Notes under the pieces: generated by a model
Told to the model about the DNA's origin: nothing
The model's database searches: none
The model's input: the letters and a program-made list of their open reading frames with translations, nothing else
Assembly: GCA_024398055.1 (NCBI GenBank)
Contig: CP073749.1
Span: forward strand, 2,728,594-2,792,593
Origin: a bacterium SCSIO 12741
Lineage (GTDB): Bacteria; Bacteroidota; Bacteroidia; Flavobacteriales_G; Salibacteraceae
Length of the DNA stretch: 64,000 bases
Direction: 5' to 3'
Made by a program: the position numbers and the translations under genes
Part shown: in pieces, positions 16,844-25,433 of the stretch
Position numbering within the stretch: the first letter of the stretch is position 1
Layout: each line of letters begins with the position of its first letter

Positions 16844-17584
16844 ATGCGACGGTTACTAACAAATACCATGGTGCTTCTGATGGCCGTATTGGCAACATCG
16901 TGTACCAAATGGCCTTGGCAGAATTGTGAGAAGGGACGAGGTGATCGGGTTGAAGAGGTAAGGAACTTTCCAAACTTTCATACCTTCATTCTCGATGTGC
17001 CTGGAGAGGTTATTCTTCATCATGATACCGCCCGCCCATCCAGTGAGTTGGTTTTGTTTGCTCAAAAAAATGTTCTGGGTAAAATCAGTACTGAGCTGAG
17101 TTCTGGAATCGTCACCGTTACCTTCGATGATTGTTTTCAAGATCACCAGGATCTTAGATTTACCCTTTACACCGGTGGATTAAAAAAAGTCATTTTCAAT
17201 TCCTCTTCTCGGGTAAAAACGGCCACCGCCATCCGCGGAGATCATTTTACCGTGGAGGTGAATGGGACATTGTCAGCTGATATGACCTTTTTCATTGATT
17301 CATTGGCTACCCTTTATCCAGGAAAAGGAAGTGGAACTTTTCAAGGGTATGCGCACAAATACTACAATAAGATTGATGCAGCATCCTCGGTATATTCCGG
17401 TAATCTTGTTTCTGATTCCGTATGGACGGAATTGCATGGAGCAGGTTACAATGAAATTCACGTAGTGGACTACCTAAATGCCACCATTTCCGGCTCTGGA
17501 AATATCCTTTATACGGGTGGCGCCGATACCTTGGATGTGGTAGAAAACATCACCGGATCAGGAAGCCTGATCAACAACAATTGA
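16844..17584 (+). CDS. DUF2807 (head GIN) domain lipoprotein, copy 1
   Basis: A 246-residue lipoprotein with lipobox LATSC (Cys20). The mature part is a right-handed beta-helix of the putative auto-transporter adhesin/DUF2807 type: VEEVRNFPNFHTFILDVPGEVILHH opens the first rung, and the repeats end with ATISGSGNILYTGG and ITGSGSL, where SGSG turns stack. The function is unknown; the family is common in Bacteroidota envelopes. A diverged paralogue is at 51123-51866. Only 4 bases separate its stop from the convergent tex gene. Confidence 0.8.
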   Translation: MRRLLTNTMVLLMAVLATSCTKWPWQNCEKGRGDRVEEVRNFPNFHTFILDVPGEVILHHDTARPSSELVLFAQKNVLGKISTELSSGIVTVTFDDCFQDHQDLRFTLYTGGLKKVIFNSSSRVKTATAIRGDHFTVEVNGTLSADMTFFIDSLATLYPGKGSGTFQGYAHKYYNKIDAASSVYSGNLVSDSVWTELHGAGYNEIHVVDYLNATISGSGNILYTGGADTLDVVENITGSGSLINNN

Positions 17585-17588
17585 TTTC

Positions 17589-19322
17589 TTACACTTGGCG
17601 AATGGAAAGTCCGATTCGGTTTCTTTTCCGATCGATTGATATGACTTTAACGTCCAGGGTCTGATGCAAACTCAAAACTTCGGTAGGATCGCTTACATAG
17701 GCATCGGCCATTTCAGATAGGTGGACCAGGCCATTTACTTTAATCCCGATATCAACGAAGGCTCCGAATCCAGTCAAATTGGTTACAATTCCTGGTACAA
17801 CCATGCCTTCGGTCAAATCATCTACTGTTTTTAACCCCTTCTTAAATTCGAACACTTTAGCTCGTTTTCTGGGGTCTCTTCCCGGTTTTTGAAGTTCTTG
17901 TAGGATGTCATTTAAGGTGTATTCACCCATTTCTTCGGTGAGGTAATCCTTGGTGTTTATCTGTTCGGTCAATTCCGAATTACCGACCAATTCGCTTACA
18001 GATACGCCCAAAGTTCTGGCCATTTTCTTCACCACCGAATAGCGCTCAGGGTGAACCGCAGATCCATCGAGGGGATTTTTTGGATTTGAAATGCGAAGGA
18101 ATCCAGCTGCTTGTTCGAAGGATTTTGGTCCCAAAAGGGGGACATTCTTCAATTCTTCACGGGTGGTAAAGGCTCCTTTTTCCTGGCGATAGTTGACCAG
18201 GTTTTGGGCCAACTTTTCACCCAAGCCCGAAACGTAAGTAAGTAGCTCCTTGCTTGCTGTATTTACGTCTACACCCACATGGTTTACACAGTTTTCCACC
18301 ACCTGATTCAGTCGATTTTTAAGTCGTGTTTGATCCACGTCATGTTGGTACTGTCCTACGCCAATCGACTTGGGTTCAATCTTTACCAGCTCGGCTAAAG
18401 GATCCATCAAGCGGCGACCAATGGAAACAGCTCCCCTTACCGTTACATCATACTGTGGAAATTCCTGGCGGGCAATTTTCGAAGCGCTGTAAACCGAGGC
18501 TCCTGCTTCACTAACCACAAATACTTGTAAGTCCCGATCGAATCGAATGGATCTAATCAATTGCTCGGTTTCTCTTCCAGCCGTTCCATTGCCGATAGCA
18601 ATAGCCTCTATACGATAGGAACGGACCAGGGTAGAAATCTTTCCGGCTGATTTACGGTCGTTTTTAGGGGCGTGTGGGTAAATGGTTTCGTTGTGAAGCA
18701 AGTCGCCTTGTTCGCTTAGACAGACTATTTTGCATCCGGATCGGAACCCTGGATCAATGGCCAGAATTCGTTTTTCACCCACCGGTGCGCCCAAGAGAAG
18801 TTGCTTGAGGTTTTCGCCAAAAATGCGAATAGCCACCTCATCCGATTTCTCGGTCCAATCTTTTAGAAATTCATTTTCTATCGAAGGACGAATCAACCGG
18901 GAGTACGAATCTCGAAGCGCCTTTTTGATTTCGGTATCGCAGGGCGAGGAATATCGGATGGCCTGTCTTTCCAATTCTTCCAGTACTTTTTTTCGATCGG
19001 GTTGTACCTGGTACTTGAGAAAACCTTCACGCTGGCCGCGTTTTATGGCCATGAATCGATTGGGTTTACAACGCCTTACTTCTTCGGAGAAATCAAAGTA
19101 GTCGCGGTACTTTTCTCCTTCCTCTTCTTTTCCAGAAACTACCTTGCATTGAATTACCGCATGGCGTTGGTAGTACCTTCTAACCGTATTTCGCAACCGA
19201 CGATTTTCAGACATCCATTCCGCCATAATGTGGCGAGCTCCTTCCAACGCTTCTTCCATGGATTTTACCGGACCCTTAACAAATCTTCCAGCCAGGTATT
19301 CGGGATCTCCACTGCCTTTCAT
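17589..19322 (-). CDS. tex: Tex RNA-binding transcription accessory protein, C-terminal part (split gene)
   Basis: The 577-residue main part of Tex, a nucleic-acid-binding protein linked to transcription. It has the YqgF-like nuclease-fold domain (ILAIDPGFRSGCKI, AIGNGTAGRETE), helix-hairpin-helix motifs (VDVNTASKELLTYVSGLG and NVPLLGPKSFEQAAGFLRI) and a C-terminal S1 RNA-binding domain (GMVVPGIVTNLTGFGAFVDIG, NGLVHLSEM). The N-terminal 134 residues are in another frame at 19319-19723. Adding one C to the C4 run (plus-strand GGGG at 19337-19340) joins them as GLRPLAGSIMKGSGDPEYLA. The ATG at 19322 overlaps the upstream stop (ATGA), but it is internal to a conserved domain and is not a true start. 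Confidence 0.9.
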   Translation of the reverse strand: MKGSGDPEYLAGRFVKGPVKSMEEALEGARHIMAEWMSENRRLRNTVRRYYQRHAVIQCKVVSGKEEEGEKYRDYFDFSEEVRRCKPNRFMAIKRGQREGFLKYQVQPDRKKVLEELERQAIRYSSPCDTEIKKALRDSYSRLIRPSIENEFLKDWTEKSDEVAIRIFGENLKQLLLGAPVGEKRILAIDPGFRSGCKIVCLSEQGDLLHNETIYPHAPKNDRKSAGKISTLVRSYRIEAIAIGNGTAGRETEQLIRSIRFDRDLQVFVVSEAGASVYSASKIARQEFPQYDVTVRGAVSIGRRLMDPLAELVKIEPKSIGVGQYQHDVDQTRLKNRLNQVVENCVNHVGVDVNTASKELLTYVSGLGEKLAQNLVNYRQEKGAFTTREELKNVPLLGPKSFEQAAGFLRISNPKNPLDGSAVHPERYSVVKKMARTLGVSVSELVGNSELTEQINTKDYLTEEMGEYTLNDILQELQKPGRDPRKRAKVFEFKKGLKTVDDLTEGMVVPGIVTNLTGFGAFVDIGIKVNGLVHLSEMADAYVSDPTEVLSLHQTLDVKVISIDRKRNRIGLSIRQV

Positions 19323-19723
19323 GATGGATCCAGCAAGGGGCGAAGACCTTTTTCAATGGCTACAGTGGCTTTCGTTTTACGCTTGGGCTTATAAGGGAGA
19401 TAAAGGTCTTCCAAGGTGTTGAGCTCAGTACAATCCAATACCGATTGCTCAAGTTCTTCCGTGAGAACATCCTGTTCCTTTAAGCTTTTCAGGATCGTTT
19501 CTTTCCGATCTTCCAGGTCCTTCCAGCGTTGGTAGGCATCTCGGATGGATTCGAGCTGAACTTCATCCAATCCTTTGGTTCTCTCCTTCCGATACCTGGC
19601 AATAAACGGAATGGTGGCTCCCTCGTTGAATAGAATCAAGGCCGATTCGATTTGTGAGGCAGGGAGGGTAAGCTTTTGAGCAATGAAACCCGCTACTTGA
19701 GCTGTGGATTGGGACCTTTCCAT
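19319..19723 (-). CDS. tex: Tex protein, N-terminal part (split by single-base frameshift)
   Basis: The 134 N-terminal residues of Tex: the helical Tex_N domain with NEGATIPFIARYRKERTKGL and LEDLYLPYKPKRKTKAT, both diagnostic. The frame runs into TGA at 19319-19321 just after GLRPL, in the middle of a domain that normally continues without a break. The 3' part follows in the frame reached by adding one base at the C4 run. Together they give about 710 residues, a normal Tex length. It is divergent from purK, whose promoter overlaps the start. Confidence 0.9.
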   Translation of the reverse strand: MERSQSTAQVAGFIAQKLTLPASQIESALILFNEGATIPFIARYRKERTKGLDEVQLESIRDAYQRWKDLEDRKETILKSLKEQDVLTEELEQSVLDCTELNTLEDLYLPYKPKRKTKATVAIEKGLRPLLDPS

Positions 19724-19730
19724 ACTTTTG
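19723..19730 (+). promoter_or_regulatory. Bacteroidota -7 promoter element of purK
   Basis: TACTTTTG, 32 bases before the purK ATG at 19763. It overlaps the first codon of the divergent tex gene. Confidence 0.55.
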
Positions 19731-19762
19731 CAGCCAAATGTATCACCTTCAAATTTGCCGGG

Positions 19763-20905
19763 ATGGAGTACTACGATAAAAATTTCAGATTAGGAGTATT
19801 GGGCGGCGGTCAGCTTGGTCGCATGTTGATTCAGGAAGCGATTAATTATGACGTGAAAATTGCGGCTTTGGATCCTTCGGCTGAAGCACCCTGCAGTCGA
19901 ATTGCACATGACTTTGTTCAAGGTGATTTTGCCGATTATCAAACGGTGATGGATTTCGGTCGCGACAAGCAGGTAATTACCGTGGAAATTGAGCACGTAA
20001 ACGTTCAAGCGCTCAAAGATTTAAGGGATTCGGGCGTAAAAGTCTTCCCGCAACCTGAAGTGTTGGAAATCATCAAAGACAAGGGCAAGCAAAAGCTATT
20101 TTACCAAGAAAACGGCATTCCTTCGGCCGACTTTTTCCTGGTTGACGATAAAGCTGGAATGGCTGAATTGGCCCATGAAATGCCTTTTATGCAAAAAGCC
20201 AGAACAGGTGGATATGATGGAAAAGGAGTAACTCCGGTTCGAAACGAGGAGGAAATGAACCAAGGGTTTGATTGCCCATCCGTACTCGAGAAATTTGTTG
20301 ATTTTGAAAAAGAACTTTCTGTCATTGTTGCTCGAAACGAAAAGGGCGAAATGGAAACTTTCCCGCTGGTAGAGTTGGACTTTAATCCGGAAGCTAATCT
20401 CGTTGAGTTTTTATTTGCCCCGGCACGGGTAGGAGTCGAAATTGAAGAAAAGGCTCGGGCAATTGCTCTTAAAACGGCCGAAGCTTTTGGCGTGGTAGGA
20501 ATTCTCGCGGTGGAGTTGTTTTTGACTCGAGAGGGAGAAGTTTTGGTTAATGAAGTGGCGCCTCGTCCACACAATTCAGGCCATCAAACCATTGAAGGAA
20601 ATTATACTTCACAATATGGCCAACACCTTCGTGCCATCACCGGAATGCCTTTGGGCGATACTTCAGCTCGTGGCGCTTCAGTTATGGTTAACCTATTAGG
20701 AGAAAAGGGATTTCAAGGACCAGTTAAATACGAAGGGTTGAATGATGTAACTGCCTGGAAGGGAGTCTACGTGCATTTGTACGGCAAAACCCAAACCAAA
20801 TCTTTCCGGAAAATGGGGCATGTGACCATCGTTTCTGATACCTTGGAAGAAGCTCAAAAAACAGCTCATCAAGTGAAAGATACCTTGAAGGTGGTAGCCG
20901 AATAG
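19763..20905 (+). CDS. purK: N5-carboxyaminoimidazole ribonucleotide synthase (PurK)
   Basis: An ATP-grasp enzyme of de novo purine synthesis that converts AIR, bicarbonate and ATP to N5-CAIR. The 380-residue protein shows the PurK N terminus (RLGVLGGGQLGRMLIQEA), the B-loop region (MQKARTGGYDGKGV), the metal-binding segment VELFLTREGEVLVNEVAPRPHNSGH and the terminal GHVTIVS. The ATG at 19763 is chosen over an upstream in-frame GTG at 19676 because the promoter at 19723-19730 lies between them. A terminator follows at 20939-20958. purE, its usual partner, is not in the window. Confidence 0.93.
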   Translation: MEYYDKNFRLGVLGGGQLGRMLIQEAINYDVKIAALDPSAEAPCSRIAHDFVQGDFADYQTVMDFGRDKQVITVEIEHVNVQALKDLRDSGVKVFPQPEVLEIIKDKGKQKLFYQENGIPSADFFLVDDKAGMAELAHEMPFMQKARTGGYDGKGVTPVRNEEEMNQGFDCPSVLEKFVDFEKELSVIVARNEKGEMETFPLVELDFNPEANLVEFLFAPARVGVEIEEKARAIALKTAEAFGVVGILAVELFLTREGEVLVNEVAPRPHNSGHQTIEGNYTSQYGQHLRAITGMPLGDTSARGASVMVNLLGEKGFQGPVKYEGLNDVTAWKGVYVHLYGKTQTKSFRKMGHVTIVSDTLEEAQKTAHQVKDTLKVVAE

Positions 20906-20938
20906 GATATTCCAGGTTGTTTAGAACGGACAAGAAGG

Positions 20939-20958
20939 GCCTTTAGGAAGGCTTTTTT
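20939..20958 (+). terminator. Intrinsic terminator after purK
   Basis: GCCTT-TAGG-AAGGC followed by six T, 33 bases after the purK stop. The remaining space to the next gene at 21224 holds no recognisable feature apart from a short open minus-strand tail discussed among the rejected items. Confidence 0.75.
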
Positions 20959-21223
20959 CCTGATTTGTAATGGGTTCATTTCAGAGCACGGAAATTTTCA
21001 AATTACTTTTTAACCTGTTTTTTGAAGTCAAGTTGGCTTGGTGCTTATGTCTATGGCTTTAAAGTTGAAGGGGTTACAGTTCATTTGTGATGAGTTTGGA
21101 GTAGATGGTCTCCCATTCGCTTTTTTGGGCCTTCAAAAACTCGGAACATTTTTTCATCAATAGGGTAAGATCCGGGTATTCATAAGGGATTTTTGAATAG
21201 TTTGGTACGAAAATTTGATTGCG

Positions 21224-22015
21224 ATGAGGCCAGGCATTTTTTTGTTTTTTGTCCTGTTTATTGGACTTGCTTCCTGCGGGGGTTCTCCCTCTAATTCGGA
21301 GGTTGTCAGCCCGGTAGAACCGGTTGAAAAAGAGGAAAAGGAAGCGTATCAGGTTCAAATCATGTTTTACAACGTGGAAAACCTGTTTGATACGATAGAT
21401 AATCCCAAAACCAAAGACGAGGAGTTTACCCCGGATAGTGATAAAAAATGGGGGCTTGAACGCTACCAAACAAAATTGGATCGTTTGGCTCAAGTTGTCC
21501 TTTCTGTAGATTCGATGGGGCCAGTGGCTGTTCTTGGCCTGGCTGAAGTAGAAAACCGAGCTGTTCTGGAAGATTTAATTGCGCATCCCAGCTTGGCTAA
21601 CCGTCGATGGGGTATTGTACATGAACAAAGCCCGGATTTTCGGGGAATTGATGTGGCTTTGATCTACGACAGTGCTTGGTATCAACCAAATGGCTATGAT
21701 TATGTTACCGTAAAGCTTCCCAATTCTGATCGAACTACTCGAGATATTCTTAAAGTGACCGGACAGTTGAAAGGTGGCGAACAAATGGCCTTTTTTGTAA
21801 ACCATTGGCCGTCCCGCTATGGAGGGCAAGAAGCTTCAGAGCCAGGAAGGATAGCTGCAGCAAAAGTGCTTCGTAAAGAAGTATCGGCCTATGATAAACG
21901 CAATCCTGATGGCAACTTTGTAGCCATGGGAGACTTCAATGATTATCCAACCAACAAGAGTGTACAGGAGATTTTGGGTGCCGGATGGGGGATGAGTTCT
22001 CTTATCAAAATTTGA
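21224..22015 (+). CDS. Secreted endonuclease/exonuclease/phosphatase-family lipoprotein, N-terminal part (split gene)
   Basis: A lipoprotein (lipobox GLASC, Cys18) of the EEP (DNase I-like) superfamily, which hydrolyses phosphodiesters in nucleic acids or phospholipids outside the cytoplasm. Motifs are FYNVENLFDT (metal-binding Asn/Glu), AEVENR, NHWPSRYGG and MGDFNDYP. The frame ends early at 22015 (MSSLIKI). Adding one G to the G5 run at 21987-21991 continues it as GAGWGDEFSYQNL into 21985-22269, which carries the last catalytic motif SDHLPV. The start MRPGIF at 21224 is preferred to 21215. The combined length is about 347 residues. Confidence 0.85.
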   Translation: MRPGIFLFFVLFIGLASCGGSPSNSEVVSPVEPVEKEEKEAYQVQIMFYNVENLFDTIDNPKTKDEEFTPDSDKKWGLERYQTKLDRLAQVVLSVDSMGPVAVLGLAEVENRAVLEDLIAHPSLANRRWGIVHEQSPDFRGIDVALIYDSAWYQPNGYDYVTVKLPNSDRTTRDILKVTGQLKGGEQMAFFVNHWPSRYGGQEASEPGRIAAAKVLRKEVSAYDKRNPDGNFVAMGDFNDYPTNKSVQEILGAGWGMSSLIKI

Positions 22016-22269
22016 TGGCACAATCAACCTTTGGCGATACCGTAGGTAGTTATAACTACAAAGGCGAGTGGGACTTTTTGGATCAGTTGATCGTAAATGC
22101 ACCATTGGTTGATCAGGTAGATTCGGTTTATGCCCATAGTCGCCCTTATATGCTTTATTACAACAAGAAGTACCAAAACCATGCACCGTCGAGAACGTAT
22201 AGTCGGGATACCTACTATGGTGGCTATTCAGATCACCTTCCGGTGGTGGTGACGTTTACCTTCAATTAA
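21985..22269 (+). CDS. Endonuclease/exonuclease/phosphatase-family lipoprotein, C-terminal part (split gene)
   Basis: The C-terminal 94 residues of the EEP-fold protein begun at 21224: KGEWDFLDQLIVNAPL and the catalytic YSDHLPVVVTF end motif. It has no start of its own with biological meaning; the ATG at 21985 lies at the frameshift in the G5 run. The S1C protease gene starts nine bases after its stop, so the two are probably co-transcribed. Confidence 0.85.
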   Translation: MGDEFSYQNLMAQSTFGDTVGSYNYKGEWDFLDQLIVNAPLVDQVDSVYAHSRPYMLYYNKKYQNHAPSRTYSRDTYYGGYSDHLPVVVTFTFN

Positions 22270-22277
22270 TTAACACG

Positions 22278-23312
22278 ATGAAAAAGATTTATGGTTTAGT
22301 TCTGGCCCTGGTAGCCAGCTTTTCGCTATCCGCACAGGATTTAGTGGCTTTGTATGAAAAGGTTGATCCGGCCGTAGTGGTGATTTATACCGAGGGCAAA
22401 GAAGCGCTTGGCGGTGGTAGTCGATTGAATCAAGTTTCTGCTCAGGGATTGGGCAGTGGAGTATTAATAGACAGTGAAAAAGGCCTGATTATGACCGCGG
22501 CTCATGTGGTTCAAGGGGCAGATAAAGTACAGGTTGAATTCGTAACCGGCGAATCCATCCCAGCTACCATTGTGAGAAGTGTTCCTCATTCTGATGTGGC
22601 CTTGATTAAACTCGACTGGAAGCCTTTTAAAGCCGTAAAAGCAGTCCCACTCGGAAACAGCGAAAACGTAAAGGTGGGTGAAGATATTTTTATCATTGGA
22701 GCGCCAATGGGGTTGGAGCATTCCCTTTCTCGTGGAGTAATTAGTGGACGTCATTATGTGAACCGGGTGACTGGTTCCGGTAAGAAGTTGGAGTTTTTTC
22801 AAACCGATGCTTCTATCAACCAGGGAAACTCCGGTGGCCCCATGTTCAATATGAAAGGCGAGGTGATCGGATTGGTGAGCTACATTCTCACTCAAAGTGG
22901 TGGATTTGAAGGAATCGGTTTCGCAGCCAGTTCTGAAATTGCCTCCAAAATGCTATTGGAAGAAAATCATTTTTGGACCGGACTTGAAAGTGTTTACGTA
23001 ACAGATGAAATTGCTGCGGCGCTCAACGTTCCGCAACCCGGTGGATTGCTGGTTCAAAAGGTGGTTAAGGTTTCGCCTACCGGGAGAATGGGACTTCAAG
23101 GAGGAACATTTAAGGCCTACATCGAAGGAGAAGAAGTGCTCATCGGTGGAGACATTATTTTGAGTGTTAACGGAGTGCCTTTTACAACGGAAGAAAACCT
23201 GGAAAAAGCGAACGACATTCTGGTCAATCTACCTCCGGGAGGAGAGTTTACCTTGAGCGTATTACGAGCTGGAAAGATTATGGACGTTAAAGGAAATGTT
23301 CCTACAAATTAG
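22278..23312 (+). CDS. S1C (Deg/HtrA-like) trypsin-fold serine protease with PDZ domain
   Basis: A 344-residue secreted protease with a signal peptide (ends FSLSAQ). The catalytic triad is visible as His76 (TAAHVVQ), Asp106 (HSDVALI) and Ser185 (NQGNSGGP). The C-terminal 110 residues form one PDZ-like domain (GGLLVQKVVKVSPTGRMGLQ, IGGDIILSVNG, VLRAGK). It would act in the periplasm on unfolded proteins. Compared with DegP it lacks a second PDZ domain. It is second in the EEP - protease - methyltransferase - threonine aldolase run of plus-strand genes with short gaps. Confidence 0.88.
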   Translation: MKKIYGLVLALVASFSLSAQDLVALYEKVDPAVVVIYTEGKEALGGGSRLNQVSAQGLGSGVLIDSEKGLIMTAAHVVQGADKVQVEFVTGESIPATIVRSVPHSDVALIKLDWKPFKAVKAVPLGNSENVKVGEDIFIIGAPMGLEHSLSRGVISGRHYVNRVTGSGKKLEFFQTDASINQGNSGGPMFNMKGEVIGLVSYILTQSGGFEGIGFAASSEIASKMLLEENHFWTGLESVYVTDEIAAALNVPQPGGLLVQKVVKVSPTGRMGLQGGTFKAYIEGEEVLIGGDIILSVNGVPFTTEENLEKANDILVNLPPGGEFTLSVLRAGKIMDVKGNVPTN

Positions 23313-23318
23313 AATGCT

Positions 23319-23960
23319 ATGGAGTTTTTAGATCCCATTCTGGATGATTACGTAGTTCGGCATTCTGCCGATGAGCCTGACCTTCTGAAAAACCTGAATC
23401 GGGAGACGCATCTCAAAGTGCTGATTCCTCGAATGATCGCCGGACACTACCAAGGTCGTGTATTAAGCATGTTGTCATTTATGATTAGGCCCAGGGTGGT
23501 TCTCGAAATTGGAACCTATACCGGATACTCGGCCATGTGTTTTGCAGAAGGAATGCCTGAAGATGGGGTTGTCCATACCATTGATCACAACGAAGAGTTG
23601 CAGGATATTCAGGACCGTTACTTCGAGCAATGTGAAAACCGGGATAAGATCAAACGCTATATCGGAACAGCCGCTAAAATTATTGACGACATTGAAGGCA
23701 ATTTTGACCTGGTATACATCGACGCGGACAAGGAAAATTATGCCCACTATTTTGATCAGGTTATTGATCGTATGAATCCTGGAGGATACATCATTGCCGA
23801 TAATGTTCTTTGGAGTGGAAAAGTACTCGAGGAAGCGGCTGCTGGTGATCAGGAAACTCAAGCTCTTCAGGCTTACAACATGAAAATAAAAAAGGACCCT
23901 AGGGTGGATAACGTACTTCTGCCGATTCGAGACGGCTTGATGGTAGCAAGGGTAAAGTAA
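23319..23960 (+). CDS. Class I SAM-dependent O-methyltransferase
   Basis: A 213-residue cytosolic methyltransferase of the bacterial COMT-like O-methyltransferase 3 family. Motif I is VLEIGTYTGYSAMCFAEG. The divalent-metal ligands are in VYIDADKENY and IIADNVLWSGKV. The C terminus LLPIRDGLMVARVK is typical. The natural substrate is unknown. It starts six bases after the protease stop and is followed 19 bases later by threonine aldolase. Confidence 0.9.
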   Translation: MEFLDPILDDYVVRHSADEPDLLKNLNRETHLKVLIPRMIAGHYQGRVLSMLSFMIRPRVVLEIGTYTGYSAMCFAEGMPEDGVVHTIDHNEELQDIQDRYFEQCENRDKIKRYIGTAAKIIDDIEGNFDLVYIDADKENYAHYFDQVIDRMNPGGYIIADNVLWSGKVLEEAAAGDQETQALQAYNMKIKKDPRVDNVLLPIRDGLMVARVK

Positions 23961-23979
23961 CCACCAAATAAATTCAACC

Positions 23980-24993
23980 ATGACTATAGACTTAAGAAGT
24001 GATACCGTTACTCATCCAACTCCAGGAATGCTGGACGCGATGGTGCAAGCCAAAGTAGGGGATGACGTATTTGGAGAAGATCCTACCGTAATCGAATTGG
24101 AGCAATTCGCAGCCTCCCTTTTTAATAAAGAAGCTGGCTTATTTTTCCCAAGTGGAACTTTTGCAAACCAGGTGGCCATTCAGGTTCATACCCGCCCCGG
24201 CGATTCGGTAATTTGTGATCACAACGCTCATGTCTATCGTTATGAAGGGGGAGGGATGTCCGCCAATTCAGGTGTAAGTCCTATTCTGCTCGAAGGAGAT
24301 AGAGGCCGACTTTCCGCCGATCAGGTGAAGGCTGCTCTACCGCCCGATGATCCTCATTTTTCGAAAGTAAAACTGGTTTGCCTGGAGAATACCTCCAACA
24401 AAGGTGGAGGTAGTATCTACCGCCTGGAGTCTATTCGGGAAATCAGAACCTTGTGTATCGACAATCGGATGGCTTTGCACTTGGATGGAGCTCGGGTGTT
24501 TAATGCCTTGATTGCCAAAAAATCGAACCCAAGAGAATTAGGGCGCTATTTCGACTCTCTAAGTGTTTGTTTGTCCAAGGGGCTTGGAGCTCCGGTCGGT
24601 TCTTTGCTTTTGGGCGATCAGGAATTTATTTACGAAGCCAAGCGGGTACGTAAGAGAATGGGTGGAGGTATGAGACAGGCGGGCTTTTTGGCTGCTGCAG
24701 GCCTTTTTGCCATGAACAACCAAGTGGATCGGTTAGCAGATGATCACAGAAGGGCTCGGCAATTGGCCGATATGCTCAAGGATCAGTCCTATGTTCAAGA
24801 GGTGCTACCAGTGGAAACCAATATTGTCATTTACCGCTTGGATGACGCCATGGATGTTAACGAATACATTCAGTTGCTCGATAGCCATGGTTTAAAAGTG
24901 GTTCCTTTCGGTCCTGGTTTGGTCAGGATGGTTACTCATTTGGATTTTACAGACACGATGCTGGCTGAAATTCCAAGTCGACTGTCTATCTAA
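23980..24993 (+). CDS. ltaE: Low-specificity L-threonine aldolase
   Basis: A PLP enzyme that cleaves threonine and allo-threonine to glycine and acetaldehyde. The 337-residue protein opens with the family hallmark IDLRSDTVTHPT and continues with VGDDVFGEDPTV and HLDGARVFNA. The Schiff-base lysine is Lys200 in CLSKGLGAPVGS, and RMGGGMRQAG follows. Length and motifs are normal. It is the last gene of the short-gap run that begins with the EEP gene. Confidence 0.92.
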   Translation: MTIDLRSDTVTHPTPGMLDAMVQAKVGDDVFGEDPTVIELEQFAASLFNKEAGLFFPSGTFANQVAIQVHTRPGDSVICDHNAHVYRYEGGGMSANSGVSPILLEGDRGRLSADQVKAALPPDDPHFSKVKLVCLENTSNKGGGSIYRLESIREIRTLCIDNRMALHLDGARVFNALIAKKSNPRELGRYFDSLSVCLSKGLGAPVGSLLLGDQEFIYEAKRVRKRMGGGMRQAGFLAAAGLFAMNNQVDRLADDHRRARQLADMLKDQSYVQEVLPVETNIVIYRLDDAMDVNEYIQLLDSHGLKVVPFGPGLVRMVTHLDFTDTMLAEIPSRLSI

Positions 24994-25006
24994 TTCTTTT
25001 TCCTCG

Positions 25007-25014
25007 TAACTTTA
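25007..25014 (+). promoter_or_regulatory. Probable -7 promoter element (one mismatch)
   Basis: TAACTTTA, differing from TAnnTTTG at the last base, 15 bases before the ATG at 25030. Confidence 0.4.
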
Positions 25015-25029
25015 TGGTCTGATTTAGGC

Positions 25030-25419
25030 ATGAAAGTTGCATTGAAAGGTTTGATCATGACAAGAAAAGTTGGTTTTGGAATTCTGGTTTTGGTGGCTGT
25101 AGTGAGCTTAACTTCATGCCAGTCTATCCAATTGCAATCCAACTATGTAGAGGACGATTTGTATTACAGCGATCCTTCTCACCATAACATCAATCCCAAT
25201 ACCATTGGACTCAATGATCAGGTGGCCGTACCGGATTCAGCCTTGGTTTATTTCGATGAGTCTTATGCAGCTTCCCTTCGTCCGGATTATCAGAGAAGAT
25301 TGGGAATTGGCGGAGATGATCCTGTTTCTTTCGAAGCCGACACCAGTGATTATTACAATCCCAAGAAGATAACTCTTGGAGGCAGAATGGGAGAACTGGA
25401 TCTACGATCATTGCTGTAG
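25030..25419 (+). CDS. Lipoprotein of unknown function, N-terminal part (split gene)
   Basis: A lipoprotein with lipobox SLTSC (Cys30 from the ATG at 25030; a start at 25057 is also possible). The mature part is polar and acidic (YVEDDLYYSDPSHHN, SYAASLRPDYQRR). The frame ends at 25419 after GGRMGELDLRSLL. The -1 frame reads RQNGRTGSTIIAVGTGVGVG through the same stretch and runs on to 25796, which looks far more protein-like. One base is therefore missing near 25381. No family is recognised. The FadL-like porin starts 14 bases after the second part, suggesting a pair. Confidence 0.65.
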   Translation: MKVALKGLIMTRKVGFGILVLVAVVSLTSCQSIQLQSNYVEDDLYYSDPSHHNINPNTIGLNDQVAVPDSALVYFDESYAASLRPDYQRRLGIGGDDPVSFEADTSDYYNPKKITLGGRMGELDLRSLL

Positions 25420-25433
25420 GAACTGGTGTAGGA

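Noticed and set aside
21074-21493. Minus-strand ORF ending in a helical tail (LLMKKCSEFLKAQKSEWETI)
   Set aside because: The last 30-45 codons look protein-like and could be a gene remnant in the purK-EEP gap, but most of the frame is antisense to the EEP-family gene and there is no start, promoter or family match.
17589-22269. Programmed frameshifting in tex and the EEP-family gene
   Set aside because: The break points lack a slippery heptamer, fall inside domains that must be continuous, and share the one-missing-base pattern at G/C runs seen elsewhere in the window.
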